Assembly: GCF_007625155.1 (NCBI RefSeq)
Contig: NZ_VMNK01000023.1
Coordinates: 1-64,000, forward strand
Reading direction: 5' to 3'
From: Denitromonas halophila
GTDB lineage: Bacteria; Pseudomonadota; Gammaproteobacteria; Burkholderiales; Rhodocyclaceae
Length of the DNA: 64,000 nt
Position numbers and translations under genes: made by a program. The notes beneath the pieces were generated by a model. It was given only the letters and a program-made list of their open reading frames with translations, was not told the DNA's origin and made no database searches. Below are positions 1 to 8,314 of the stretch, in pieces; the stretch's first letter is position 1, and each line of letters opens with the position of its first letter.

Positions 1-70
1 CGGGCGTGCCACCCTCGGCCTGCTTGAGAATGGCGATGATCTGACTGTCTGAAAAACGCGATGTCTTCAC
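1..70 (-). CDS. IS3-family transposase OrfA, N-terminus only
   Basis: Reading the minus strand from a GTG at 70 gives about 23 residues containing the motif SRFSDSQIIAILKQAEGG, which is the characteristic start of the OrfA helix-turn-helix protein of IS3-family elements. An AGGAGGAAG ribosome binding site lies six bases before the GTG, which supports this start. The rest of the gene, and the OrfB integrase expected after it, are beyond the window edge. Subgroup cannot be decided from this fragment. Confidence 0.75.
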   Translation of the reverse strand, partial: MKTSRFSDSQIIAILKQAEGGTP

Positions 71-150
71 GTAGAACTTCCTCCTGCTGCAAGTGGAAAA
101 TTCTACTTCTGGCGGCGACTAATTTCCGGGGGGATTACCCCCCGTCGCGA
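1..150 (-). mobile_element. End of an IS3-family insertion sequence (partial)
   Basis: The left edge of the window holds the beginning of an IS3-family transposase gene on the minus strand (see the CDS at 1-70). It is preceded by a short non-coding stretch with a G-run/C-run inverted motif at about 128-145, which could be part of the terminal inverted repeat. The outer boundary near 150 is a guess because the other IS end and the target duplication lie outside the window. The element sits about 175 bases upstream of the HAD-UbiA gene, so it may have interrupted or bordered that gene set. Confidence 0.6.
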
Positions 151-325
151 CTCTAGCGGCATACCTCGATTGCATCGTGACAATATTCACCATGGAAAGC
201 TGCCCATTCGTCGTATCCTTAGGCCATTCTCCGGCCAGAGCCATGATGAAAAATGGGTCGCTATTCACTTCGACTCACAGAGCGGCTGGCTTGATGGAGA
301 ACCAGTAAAGCAGTTTGAGGGATCG

Positions 326-1771
326 ATGTCATCGAAAACAGATATTCCACTGGTTGTCGATCTGGATGGCACGCTCACGCCGACCGATACACTGATCGAG
401 TCGTTGATCAAACTGATCAAGTTATCCCCGCTCAACTTCGTGTGGATTGCGCTATGGCTGCTCAAAGGAAAAGCGCTCTTCAAAGAAGCCGTTGCCGGAA
501 AAGTACGCATCGCGTCAGAGCACCTGCCCTACCGCCAATCCCTACTGAACTATTTGTCCGAGCAAAAATCCGGGGGACGGAAAATCGTGTTGGCGACGGC
601 TGCACATCGATCGATCGCCTTAGCGGTGTCTGAGCACCTTGGCCTCTTTGATGCAGTACTTGCGACAGAAAACAGTATCAATCTGAAGGGTTCGGCGAAA
701 CTGAGTGCAATTCAGGCGCATGTTGGTGATCGGTTCGTCTATGCCGGTGACAGCGCAGCAGATTTGCCGATCTGGCGCGCAGCGGAATCAGCCATCCTGG
801 TCTCTGTATCGCCGAGTCTTGCCAAAAACGTTCGGAAAATCGTTGCGATTGAGCAAGAGTTTCCTGCGGACACTGGTGGTATCACGGTGTGGCTTCGGGC
901 ACTTCGCGTTCATCAGTGGTCAAAAAATTTATTACTGTTTGTACCACTCCTGACAGCTTTTTCATTCTTTGATATCAGTAAATTATCTGCTGTTGCGGTT
1001 GGGTTTCTGTCGTTTTCGTTTGCAGCATCTGCTACCTACATCGTCAATGATCTGCTTGATCTAGACAACGACAGATCCCACCCTAGAAAGCGGCTACGGC
1101 CGTTCGCAAGCGCCTCCATTCCGATATCGCAAGGGCTATGCGCCGCTGCCGTGGCGCTGACGCTTTCGTTGGCAATGGCGCTGTATGTATCAGCCGCCTT
1201 TGCACAATTGCTTCTGCTCTACCTGATCATCACAAGCGCCTATAGCTGGATACTGAAGGAGTACGTCATCATCGACGTGATCGTCCTGTCCTTGCTATAT
1301 ACCCTGCGCATTCTGGCCGGCTCCGTGGGCTCCGGCATCCCTACCAGCTCTTGGTTGCTCGCATTTTCCGTATTCATTTTCTTGAGTCTGGCGCTCGTCA
1401 AGCGATGCGCCGAACTCATCGCACTTGAGGAGATGGGGAAGGACGCAACGCAGGGGCGTGACTACCGTGTGACCGATCTGTCCGTCATCTGGCCGTTGGG
1501 GGTCGGGGCCGCACTATGTTCAGTCGTTATCTTCGGCCTCTTCATAAGCGACGCCGCGACAAGAGCTCGCTATGCAACCCCTGACCTCCTTTGGCTGGTA
1601 GCTATTGGTTTGATCTACTGGCTGACGAGACTCCTCATCAAAACGTCACGAGGTGAGATGTATGACGACCCGATCGTTTATGCCGTCAAGGATTTCGGAA
1701 GCCGCATCACCGTAATTGGTCTGATCACCCTGATGCTCACAGCGCATTTCATGGTGATCGAAAGCACGTAG
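326..1771 (+). CDS. HAD phosphatase-UbiA prenyltransferase fusion (polyprenyl-phosphate phosphoribosyltransferase-like)
   Basis: A 481-residue two-domain protein. The N-terminal half is a HAD-type phosphatase with the nucleophile motif VVDLDGT near residue 11 and a late acidic motif (AGDSAADLP). The C-terminal half is a UbiA-fold membrane protein starting with RVHQWSKN near residue 193, with the metal/diphosphate motif NDLLDLDND near residue 240 and several membrane helices. UbiA proteins of this subgroup transfer 5-phosphoribosyl groups to polyprenyl phosphate (mycobacterial Rv3806c type), and a fused HAD could remove the 5-phosphate; that substrate is inferred. The ATG at 326 was preferred to the in-frame start at 170 because homology begins just after it and a weak GAGGGA precedes it. 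It is followed by an SMR-like gene and a GT-C gene, and base composition is more AT-rich than most of the window, hinting at transfer. Confidence 0.75.
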   Translation: MSSKTDIPLVVDLDGTLTPTDTLIESLIKLIKLSPLNFVWIALWLLKGKALFKEAVAGKVRIASEHLPYRQSLLNYLSEQKSGGRKIVLATAAHRSIALAVSEHLGLFDAVLATENSINLKGSAKLSAIQAHVGDRFVYAGDSAADLPIWRAAESAILVSVSPSLAKNVRKIVAIEQEFPADTGGITVWLRALRVHQWSKNLLLFVPLLTAFSFFDISKLSAVAVGFLSFSFAASATYIVNDLLDLDNDRSHPRKRLRPFASASIPISQGLCAAAVALTLSLAMALYVSAAFAQLLLLYLIITSAYSWILKEYVIIDVIVLSLLYTLRILAGSVGSGIPTSSWLLAFSVFIFLSLALVKRCAELIALEEMGKDATQGRDYRVTDLSVIWPLGVGAALCSVVIFGLFISDAATRARYATPDLLWLVAIGLIYWLTRLLIKTSRGEMYDDPIVYAVKDFGSRITVIGLITLMLTAHFMVIEST

Positions 1772-1852
1772 CTATCTCTCCTTCGGCAGACAGGGTGCGC
1801 ACGTCTTCAACGAAAGCATCAGCTGCAAGCCGCCTCAAGATTGGAATGCCGC

Positions 1853-2218
1853 ATGAAAGTACTATTCGCTGCCCTACTTAGCATTTTTTTGTCGGTTTCT
1901 GCGCAGTTCTTCCTGAAAGCGGGGATGACATCCTCTGTTGCAAAGCAATTCAGTGAAAACTCGCTAAGTGCGAAATCAATTTTCGAGCTCGCAACGAACA
2001 TGCAGATCGTGACTGGATTCGCCCTATATGGCATCGGCGCAATCGTCTGGCTCTCCGTGCTGGCTCAATGGGATGTCAGCAAGGCATACCCAATGGTCGG
2101 GCTGGGTTTTGCCCTGACGGTTGCCGTCGGCCTTTTGATGGGCGAACAGATCACACTGCTTCGATTTGTTGGGGTAAGCATGATCTGTATCGGCGTGGCG
2201 ATGGTCGGTCACAGCTAG
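1853..2218 (+). CDS. SMR/EamA-like small membrane protein, possible lipid-linked sugar flippase subunit
   Basis: A 121-residue protein with four predicted membrane helices. It begins MKVLFAALLSIF and has the SAQFFLKAG segment near the first helix that is typical of small multidrug resistance (EmrE) and ArnE/ArnF-type proteins. Between a UbiA-type gene and a GT-C transferase, a role in flipping a polyprenyl-phosphate sugar across the inner membrane is more likely than drug export, but this is inference from context. An alternative TTG start lies four codons upstream at 1841; neither start has a clear ribosome binding site. ArnE/F-like flippases often work as pairs, and no partner is visible here. 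Confidence 0.65.
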   Translation: MKVLFAALLSIFLSVSAQFFLKAGMTSSVAKQFSENSLSAKSIFELATNMQIVTGFALYGIGAIVWLSVLAQWDVSKAYPMVGLGFALTVAVGLLMGEQITLLRFVGVSMICIGVAMVGHS

Positions 2219-2297
2219 CGGGTCGCGCGTGGGCTCAGCACACGGGCGCATCACCCATCTGAACGAGTACTCACACTTTTCTCGAAGACTAACGTCA

Positions 2298-3584
2298 ATG
2301 TATAGCGCTCCTAAATTAACCGGGCACCGCGAATGGATATGGCTTTCATTGGTCGTTTGCGTCGGGCTTGCGCTGAGAGCCGCAGCGATAGTGCTCTACA
2401 GCCACACGCCGGAAAGTGATGAACTAGCTTATACGAGCATGGCGCTGAACCTTGTCACCGGAAATGGAATCGTCGACCTTCAGGGCGATCACGCAATGTA
2501 CAGCGTGGGCTACCCGTTATTTGTTCTCGCACCGATCTTTTCATTATTTGGAGACAACATCCTTGCGGCAAGGATTGCCAACCTGATCCTGGGTGGCCTG
2601 TCGATTGTCCTCTGCTACCAAGTTGCAAAAGAAGCCGGCGGTAACAGAGCAACACGCCTCATCGCTGCTTCAATATGGGCCGTCTACCTGCCTGCGAGCG
2701 TCTACAGCGTCTACGTTTTAAAAGAAAATCTCATGGTTCCTCTGATGTTAGGAGTCATGTGGTGCGCGCTCAGACTATCAAAAACCCCCTCGATGGCCCC
2801 CTCTGTGGCTTGTGGCCTGCTATTCGGCGCGCTTGCCTTGACGGGAAGTGCGGCGCTATCACTGGCGGGCGCCGTCGCATTTGCACTCTGGCTCAGTCCA
2901 GCACCGACCTCGCGCCGCACGGTATTACTTCTTTGTATTCTGGCTGGCGCAAGCGCTATATCGGCGCCGTGGATCGCCCGGAATATGAACGTTCTGGGCG
3001 CGCCCGTGCTAAACACCAACGGCGGCTTCAATCTCTACCTGGGCAACAATCCGTCGGCTACGGGCATGTTTGTCTCTATTGTCGACACGCCTCGGGGAAA
3101 GAACTGGGAAGCTTTCCGGCGCGCCCAAGGAGAGGTCAAAGCATCCGAAGCGCTGAAACAGGACGCGATCACCTGGATAACGGAGAACCCAGGAGACTTC
3201 ACCGCCTTGGCACTCCGGAAGGCCATGTATTTCTGGACACCACCTTTTCATACAGGCAAAGGCGAACCAAGCCGTGCCGAAACCATTGTTCGTGGGTTGT
3301 GGGCGATCCAATTTGTGATCCTGCTGTTGGCGGCACTTGGCAGCGCAGCACTGTGCCGGGCAAATAGAGGGCAACTCGCAACGCTATGGCTTGCCATAGC
3401 TGGCTACACCGCGGTGCACATGTTGTTCTATGTAATATTCCGATACCGTGAGCCCATCATGCCGGTGGTGGGTATCATTGCCGCATTCGCAATTGAATCC
3501 CTATTTTCGGCCCTGGGACGTTCAAGAGGCAGGGCCTCTCAAACGCCTAAGCCCAAGGTGGCACCGCTGAAAACCAATTCTTGA
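2298..3584 (+). CDS. PMT/ArnT-like GT-C glycosyltransferase (GT39/GT83 type)
   Basis: A 428-residue multi-pass membrane protein. The first periplasmic loop carries the paired acidic residues typical of GT-C enzymes (PESDELAYTSMALNL, near residue 40), followed by a conserved segment with SVGYPLFVLAP and repeated hydrophobic helices. This matches the dolichyl-phosphate-mannose/ArnT superfamily, which moves a sugar from a polyprenyl-phosphate donor onto a periplasmic acceptor. Acceptor and donor are unknown. It follows the HAD-UbiA and SMR-like genes in the same direction, so it is the likely user of the lipid-linked sugar they make. A GTG at 2229 is an alternative start; the ATG at 2298 was chosen because the first membrane helix begins shortly after it. 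Confidence 0.7.
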   Translation: MYSAPKLTGHREWIWLSLVVCVGLALRAAAIVLYSHTPESDELAYTSMALNLVTGNGIVDLQGDHAMYSVGYPLFVLAPIFSLFGDNILAARIANLILGGLSIVLCYQVAKEAGGNRATRLIAASIWAVYLPASVYSVYVLKENLMVPLMLGVMWCALRLSKTPSMAPSVACGLLFGALALTGSAALSLAGAVAFALWLSPAPTSRRTVLLLCILAGASAISAPWIARNMNVLGAPVLNTNGGFNLYLGNNPSATGMFVSIVDTPRGKNWEAFRRAQGEVKASEALKQDAITWITENPGDFTALALRKAMYFWTPPFHTGKGEPSRAETIVRGLWAIQFVILLLAALGSAALCRANRGQLATLWLAIAGYTAVHMLFYVIFRYREPIMPVVGIIAAFAIESLFSALGRSRGRASQTPKPKVAPLKTNS

Positions 3585-3711
3585 CGAGCCTGCCAAGACA
3601 CTCGCCAGTCTAATTTTCCCTACCGTGCTGCATCACGCTTCCCGCTAGGACCAAACTTCGCCGAGGTTCTGGGTACGACCGGTCAGACACCGTATGGCTA
3701 ACATGCACCAA

Positions 3712-3744
3712 CCGCCGCACCGGTGATCTCCATTGGTGCGGCGG
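3712..3744. terminator. Bidirectional hairpin between convergent genes
   Basis: A perfect 10-bp stem (CCGCCGCACC at 3712-3721 with GGTGCGGCGG at 3735-3744) around a 13-base loop lies between the end of the GT-C gene and the end of cysNC. Neither side has a clear T-run, so it may act as a weak or factor-assisted terminator for both converging units. Confidence 0.5.
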
Positions 3745-3753
3745 CCGTATGCC

Positions 3754-5664
3754 TCAGCCCGGTCCCAAAATATGATGCCGCCGCAAGGCTTCAATCACCT
3801 GGTCCGCTGACGCCTCAACCGAATTGCCGACGGTTTTGAGTCGAACCTCCGCATCTTCCGGCGCTTCATACGGCGAATCGATACCCGTGAAGTTCTTCAA
3901 CTCACCCCGTCGCGCCTTTTTGTAGAGCCCTTTCGGGTCGCGCTCTTCGGCGACTTCGAGCGGGGTGTCGACAAACACTTCGAGGAATTCGCCCTCTTCC
4001 ACCAAGCTGCGCGCCATACGCCGCTCGGAGCGGAAGGGCGAGATGAAGGCGGTGATGACGATCAGGCCGGCGTCGACCATCAGCTTTGCGACTTCGGCCA
4101 CGCGGCGGATGTTCTCGACGCGGTCGGCGTCGGTGAAGCCGAGGTCCTTGTTCAAGCCGTGGCGGACATTGTCGCCATCGAGCAGGTAGGTGTGACGGCC
4201 CATGGCGTGGAGCTTCTTCTCGACCATGTTGGCAATCGCCGATTTGCCGGCGCCCGAGAGGCCGGTGAACCACAGCAGGCAGGGTTTCTGGCCTTTCATG
4301 CCGCCGCGCGCGGCTTTGTCGACATCCACATGCTGCATGTGGATGTTGTGCGAGCGGCGCAGGGCGAAATGGATCATGCCGGCGCCGACGGTGCTGTTGC
4401 TCAGCCGGTCGACCAGGATGAAAGCGCCGGTATCGCGGTTGTCGGCGTAGGCGTCGAAGGCGATCTGGCGGTCGAGGCTGAGGTTGCACACCGCGATGCC
4501 GTTGAGATCGAGCTTTTTGGCGGCGACATGCTCCATGGTGTTGACGTTCACCTGATACTTGATTTCGGTAACCGTCGCCCTGACCATTTTGGTGCCGATC
4601 TTGAGCAGATAGGCGCGGCCGGGCAGCAGCGGTTCGTCATGCATCCAGACGATGGTGGTTTCGAACTGATCGGCCGAGCTGGCCGGGTGTTCAGCGATGG
4701 AGATGACGTCGCCACGAGAGACATCGATCTCATCGGCCAGCGTGAGTGTGATCGACTGGCCGGCCACGGCCTGCGGCAGATCGCCATCATGCGTGACGAT
4801 ACGCGCGACGGTGCTTTCCTTGCCCGAGGGCTGAACACGGATGCGGTCGCCCGGCTGGATGACGCCGCTGGAGACGGTGCCGGCGAAGCCGCGGAAATCG
4901 AGATTGGGACGGTTCACCCACTGCACCGGCAGGCGGAACGGCGCCTTCTGCATGCGCTCTTCATCGATCTCGACGGTTTCGAGAAAGCCCATCAGCGTGG
5001 TGCCATGATACCAGGGCAGCTTGTCACTGGGGGCGATGATGTTGTCGCCCTTGAAGGCCGACAGCGGGATGAAGGTGACATCCTCGATGCCGATCCGGGC
5101 GGCAAAGTCGCGGTAATCCTCGACGATCTTGCGGTAGGTCTTTTCCGAGTAGTCGACCAAGTCCATCTTGTTGATGGCGACCACGATGTGGCGGATGCCG
5201 ATCAGCGACACCAGGTAGCTGTGGCGTCGGGTCTGCGTGAGGATGCCCTTGCGCGCGTCGACCATCAGGATGGCCACGTCGGCCGTCGAGGCGCCGGTGA
5301 CCATGTTGCGGGTGTATTGCTCGTGCCCCGGCGTGTCGGCGACGATGAACTTGCGCTTGTCGGTCGAGAAGAAGCGGTAGGCCACATCGATGGTAATGCC
5401 CTGCTCACGCTCGGCGGCGAGGCCATCGACCAACAGGGCGAAATCGATATCCTCGCCTTGGGTGCCGTACTTTTTCGAGTCGGCTTCAACCGCAGCCATC
5501 TGGTCTTCAAACAGCATTTTGGATTCGAACAACAGGCGCCCGATCAGGGTGCTCTTGCCATCGTCCACGCTGCCGCAGGTGATGAAGCGCAGCAGGCTTT
5601 TGTGCTCGTGGCTACGCAAGTATTCGCCAATATCGGAGGCGATGAGATCGGATACGTGGGCCAT
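3754..5664 (-). CDS. cysNC: Sulfate adenylyltransferase subunit 1 / adenylylsulfate kinase fusion (CysN-CysC)
   Basis: A 636-residue cytoplasmic enzyme with two parts. The N-terminal GTPase subunit of ATP sulfurylase has the P-loop GSVDDGKST (31-39), DTPGH (110-114) and NKMD (165-168), followed by EF-Tu-like beta-barrel domains. The C-terminal APS kinase has its own P-loop GLSGAGKS near residue 467 and the [11 protein letters not shown] segment. Together with CysD it makes APS from sulfate and ATP, then phosphorylates it to PAPS. The start ATG overlaps the cysD stop by one base (TAATG), so the two are translationally coupled. The same fusion architecture is seen in NodQ, which supplies PAPS for sulfation of Nod factors. 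No PAPS or APS reductase gene is next to it. Confidence 0.95.
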   Translation of the reverse strand: MAHVSDLIASDIGEYLRSHEHKSLLRFITCGSVDDGKSTLIGRLLFESKMLFEDQMAAVEADSKKYGTQGEDIDFALLVDGLAAEREQGITIDVAYRFFSTDKRKFIVADTPGHEQYTRNMVTGASTADVAILMVDARKGILTQTRRHSYLVSLIGIRHIVVAINKMDLVDYSEKTYRKIVEDYRDFAARIGIEDVTFIPLSAFKGDNIIAPSDKLPWYHGTTLMGFLETVEIDEERMQKAPFRLPVQWVNRPNLDFRGFAGTVSSGVIQPGDRIRVQPSGKESTVARIVTHDGDLPQAVAGQSITLTLADEIDVSRGDVISIAEHPASSADQFETTIVWMHDEPLLPGRAYLLKIGTKMVRATVTEIKYQVNVNTMEHVAAKKLDLNGIAVCNLSLDRQIAFDAYADNRDTGAFILVDRLSNSTVGAGMIHFALRRSHNIHMQHVDVDKAARGGMKGQKPCLLWFTGLSGAGKSAIANMVEKKLHAMGRHTYLLDGDNVRHGLNKDLGFTDADRVENIRRVAEVAKLMVDAGLIVITAFISPFRSERRMARSLVEEGEFLEVFVDTPLEVAEERDPKGLYKKARRGELKNFTGIDSPYEAPEDAEVRLKTVGNSVEASADQVIEALRRHHILGPG

Positions 5665-6563
5665 TAAAAGTACCCCTCCTGCTTTTTCTTTTCCATGGAC
5701 GCGGCCGAATCGTGGTCGATCACCCGCCCCTGGCGCTCCGAGGTTTTAGTCAGCAACATTTCCTGGATGATCGCCGGCAGCGTGTCGGCTTCGGATTCCA
5801 CCGCGCCGGTCAGCGGATAGCAGCCCAGGGTGCGGAAGCGCACCTTGCGCATCATCGGCACCTCGCCGGCCTTGAGCGGCATGCGCTCGTCGTCGACCAT
5901 GATCAGCGCGCCGTCACGCTCGACCACCGGGCGCTCCGCCGAGTAGTACAAAGGCACAATGGGGATGTCTTCAAGGTAGATGTATTGCCAGATGTCCAGC
6001 TCGGTCCAGTTCGACAGCGGAAACACCCGCATCGACTCGCCCTTGTGCTTGCGGGCGTTGTAGAGCTTCCACAACTCGGGGCGCTGCACTTTGGGATCCC
6101 AGCGGTGCTGCGCGCTGCGAAAGGAGAAGATGCGCTCCTTGGCGCGCGATTTTTCCTCGTCGCGCCGGGCGCCGCCAAAGGCTGCATCAAAGCCGTACAT
6201 GTCGAGCGCCTGCTTGAGCCCTTCGGTCTTCATGATATCGGTGTGGATCGCCGAGCCGTGGGTGAAGGGATTGATGTCCTTCTCGACGCCTTCGGGGTTG
6301 ATATGCACCCGCAAATCGAGTCCCAGCTCCTTCACCATCTTGTCGCGGAAGCTGTACATCTCGCGAAACTTCCAGCGCGTATCCACATGCAGCAGCGGAA
6401 ACGGCGGCTTGGCCGGGTAGAAGGCCTTCATCGCCAGATGCAGCATCACTGCGCTGTCCTTGCCGATTGAATAGAGCATGACCGGGTTGTCCGCCTCGGC
6501 CACCACCTCGCGCATGATGTGGATGCTTTCGGCCTCAAGCCGTTGCAAATGGGTCAATGTCAT
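5664..6563 (-). CDS. cysD: Sulfate adenylyltransferase subunit 2 (CysD)
   Basis: From the ATG at 6563 the protein is 299 residues, the usual CysD length, and begins [17 protein letters not shown] as CysD proteins do. The PP-loop SIGKDS sits at 32-37, and the C-terminus carries conserved [13 protein letters not shown]. It forms the ATP-PPase catalytic subunit that adenylates sulfate, with CysN driving the reaction by GTP hydrolysis. AAGAGGAC lies five bases before the ATG, a good internal ribosome binding site. Oddly, the reading frame stays open upstream for another 275 codons to 7388, through an HTH/transposase-like region. CysD may therefore be made alone, as a fusion, or both. Confidence 0.93.
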   Translation of the reverse strand: MTLTHLQRLEAESIHIMREVVAEADNPVMLYSIGKDSAVMLHLAMKAFYPAKPPFPLLHVDTRWKFREMYSFRDKMVKELGLDLRVHINPEGVEKDINPFTHGSAIHTDIMKTEGLKQALDMYGFDAAFGGARRDEEKSRAKERIFSFRSAQHRWDPKVQRPELWKLYNARKHKGESMRVFPLSNWTELDIWQYIYLEDIPIVPLYYSAERPVVERDGALIMVDDERMPLKAGEVPMMRKVRFRTLGCYPLTGAVESEADTLPAIIQEMLLTKTSERQGRVIDHDSAASMEKKKQEGYF

Positions 6564-7388
6564 TGCTGTCCTCTTGCGAAAACCGTGTTGATCGTCGCTG
6601 GCCGATTGCGCCAACGCCGCATTGTTCGAATCATACGATACTGCCGGCGGTGCCTCGGGCACGCGATGGCGCACCAGCACCAGTCGCGCCGTATTGGCCA
6701 TCAGCCAGCCAGCCACCGCCCCGACCTGCGTAATATCGGCCCCCACCCAGTGCAACTGCAATGGCCGCGCAGCCAAAGCGCACATCCGTTCCAGAAAATC
6801 GACCACGGCCGGCGCCTGCAACGGCACGGCGACGATACGCCAATACAAACGGCCGCGTGGTCCACGCGCAAACAGCACGGTCCGCGTCGTGTCCAGGCGC
6901 TGCTCGCCACACCAAAAGCGCGCGCGCGAATCAAGCGCCGAGGGCTCAGCCGCATCGTGTTTGGCAGATGCGCGAAGAATGGTTTGCCAGTCGGGCGGAT
7001 CAATGCCCCAGCTCGCCACATACCGCGCCACCGTGCGCTCACCCAGGTCAATATCAAAACGACGCACCAGCCAGCGGGCAACCGCCTGATGCTGCCACAG
7101 CCCGCCCGCCTCGCCAGCGCTCTCCGGCGAGCACGCCAGAAACGCGTCGCGAATCTCGGCTTCGATCGCCTTGTCGATCGCGCGACCACTCCCGACCGGC
7201 CGCCCCTGCGGACGGACATCAACGCCCGCCCAACCTCCCTGCGCAAATGCTTTCGCCGCAGCGACAACCGTCGGCACCGACAGACCCGTCGCCGCCGCCA
7301 CCTCGGCCAGGGTTCGCCCCTGTCGGCGCAACTCAACCGCCCGACGCCGGGCCTGGTTCAGCGCATCACCGGTCAAACGCGGCGGCAT
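6564..7388 (-). CDS. HTH plus degenerate IS630-transposase-like domain, open in frame into cysD
   Basis: This 275-codon stretch has an ATG at 7388 and no stop before the cysD start, so on paper it forms the N-terminus of a 574-residue CysD fusion. Residues about 25-55 form a helix-turn-helix ([17 protein letters not shown]), and residues about 65-130 look like the second winged HTH of IS630-type transposases ([14 protein letters not shown]). The following part has the shape of the DDE domain, but the expected acidic positions read WCGEQ and VGADITQ, and the third catalytic motif is gone. It is therefore not an active transposase. It could be a domesticated DNA-binding regulator of the divergent sulfate genes, or a decaying insertion that kept its frame. 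Upstream at 7389-7528 is an AT-rich divergent promoter region shared with cysQ. Confidence 0.6.
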
Positions 7389-7528
7389 GGATCATTCAAT
7401 CGAAGTGGCATAGTGATATATTAAACATTTATTTGCTCCAACTCAGTGTTAAATAATTAACTGCAGCGTCGCCAACAGGGCACTTCTGCATTAACCTGCC
7501 CCATCAACCCCGCCCACGGAGTCCCAGA
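7389..7528. promoter_or_regulatory. AT-rich divergent intergenic region between the cysD-side unit and cysQ
   Basis: A 140-base gap separates two units transcribed away from each other. About 7410-7460 is strikingly AT-rich compared with the GC-rich flanks (TTAAACATTTATTTG and TTAAATAATTAA). It must hold promoters for both directions and possibly an operator, but no sigma70 boxes with good spacing were recognised. Confidence 0.45.
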
Positions 7529-8296
7529 ATGCTTGATCGCCTCGCCCTGCTCGACCGCCTGATACCCATCGTCCGCGATGCCGGCGAGCTGATCATGACG
7601 ATCTACGGATCGGACTTCTCGGTGCGCGGCAAAACCGATCAATCACCGGTCACCGAAGCTGACGAGCGCGCCGAAGCCTTGATTCTGCCCGCCCTCGCGG
7701 CGCTGCTGCCCGGCACCCCCATCGTGGCCGAAGAAGCCGCCGCCGCCGGCAAGATCCCGAGTGTTGGAGAACGTTTCTGGCTGGTCGACCCGCTCGACGG
7801 CACCAAGGAATTCATCAGCCGCAACGGCGAGTTCACCGTCAATATCGCCTTGATTGAAAACGGCCAGCCGACCGTCGGTGTCGTGTTGGCGCCCGCGCTG
7901 GGCCGCCTGTTTGCCGGTGCGGTCGGCCACGGTGCTTTCATCGAAGACACCGACGGTCGCCGTCCAATCACCGTCCGCAGCGTGCCGCCCGAAGGCCTCA
8001 CCGTGGTCGCCAGCCGCTCTCACGGCGACGCCACGGCGCTCGACGCGTTCCTGGCCGGACGCAAGGTCGCCGAACTGCGCGGCGCGGGCTCATCACTCAA
8101 GATCTGCCTGGTCGCCGCCGGTGAGGCCGATCTCTACCCGCGTCTGGGCCGCACCATGGAATGGGACATCGCCGCCGGTCATGCCGTGCTGTCGGCCGCA
8201 GGCGGGCGACTCACCCGCGCCGATGACGCACCGCTGACTTACGGCAAGCCCGACTTCGCCAATCCGCATTTTGTCGCCGCGGGCGCGGCTAACTGA
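7529..8296 (+). CDS. cysQ: 3'(2'),5'-bisphosphate nucleotidase (CysQ)
   Basis: A 255-residue inositol monophosphatase-fold phosphatase. The metal-binding signature DPLDGTKEF is at 87-95, preceded by the acidic pair in VAEEA (near 68), and a second conserved segment is WDIAAGHAVL near the C-terminus. CysQ dephosphorylates PAP, and can lower PAPS, relieving inhibition caused by sulfotransferase or PAPS reductase activity. A GGAG lies before the ATG. It is divergent from the cysD-cysNC unit and followed 18 bases later by an SLC13 permease, which fits a PAPS supply and recycling module. Confidence 0.93.
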   Translation: MLDRLALLDRLIPIVRDAGELIMTIYGSDFSVRGKTDQSPVTEADERAEALILPALAALLPGTPIVAEEAAAAGKIPSVGERFWLVDPLDGTKEFISRNGEFTVNIALIENGQPTVGVVLAPALGRLFAGAVGHGAFIEDTDGRRPITVRSVPPEGLTVVASRSHGDATALDAFLAGRKVAELRGAGSSLKICLVAAGEADLYPRLGRTMEWDIAAGHAVLSAAGGRLTRADDAPLTYGKPDFANPHFVAAGAAN

Positions 8297-8314
8297 CCGG
8301 CGCAACGCCCTTTC

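Noticed and set aside
4159-5667. A 502-codon open frame antisense to cysNC
   Set aside because: Shadow of a conserved GTPase gene; no domain and no ribosome binding site.
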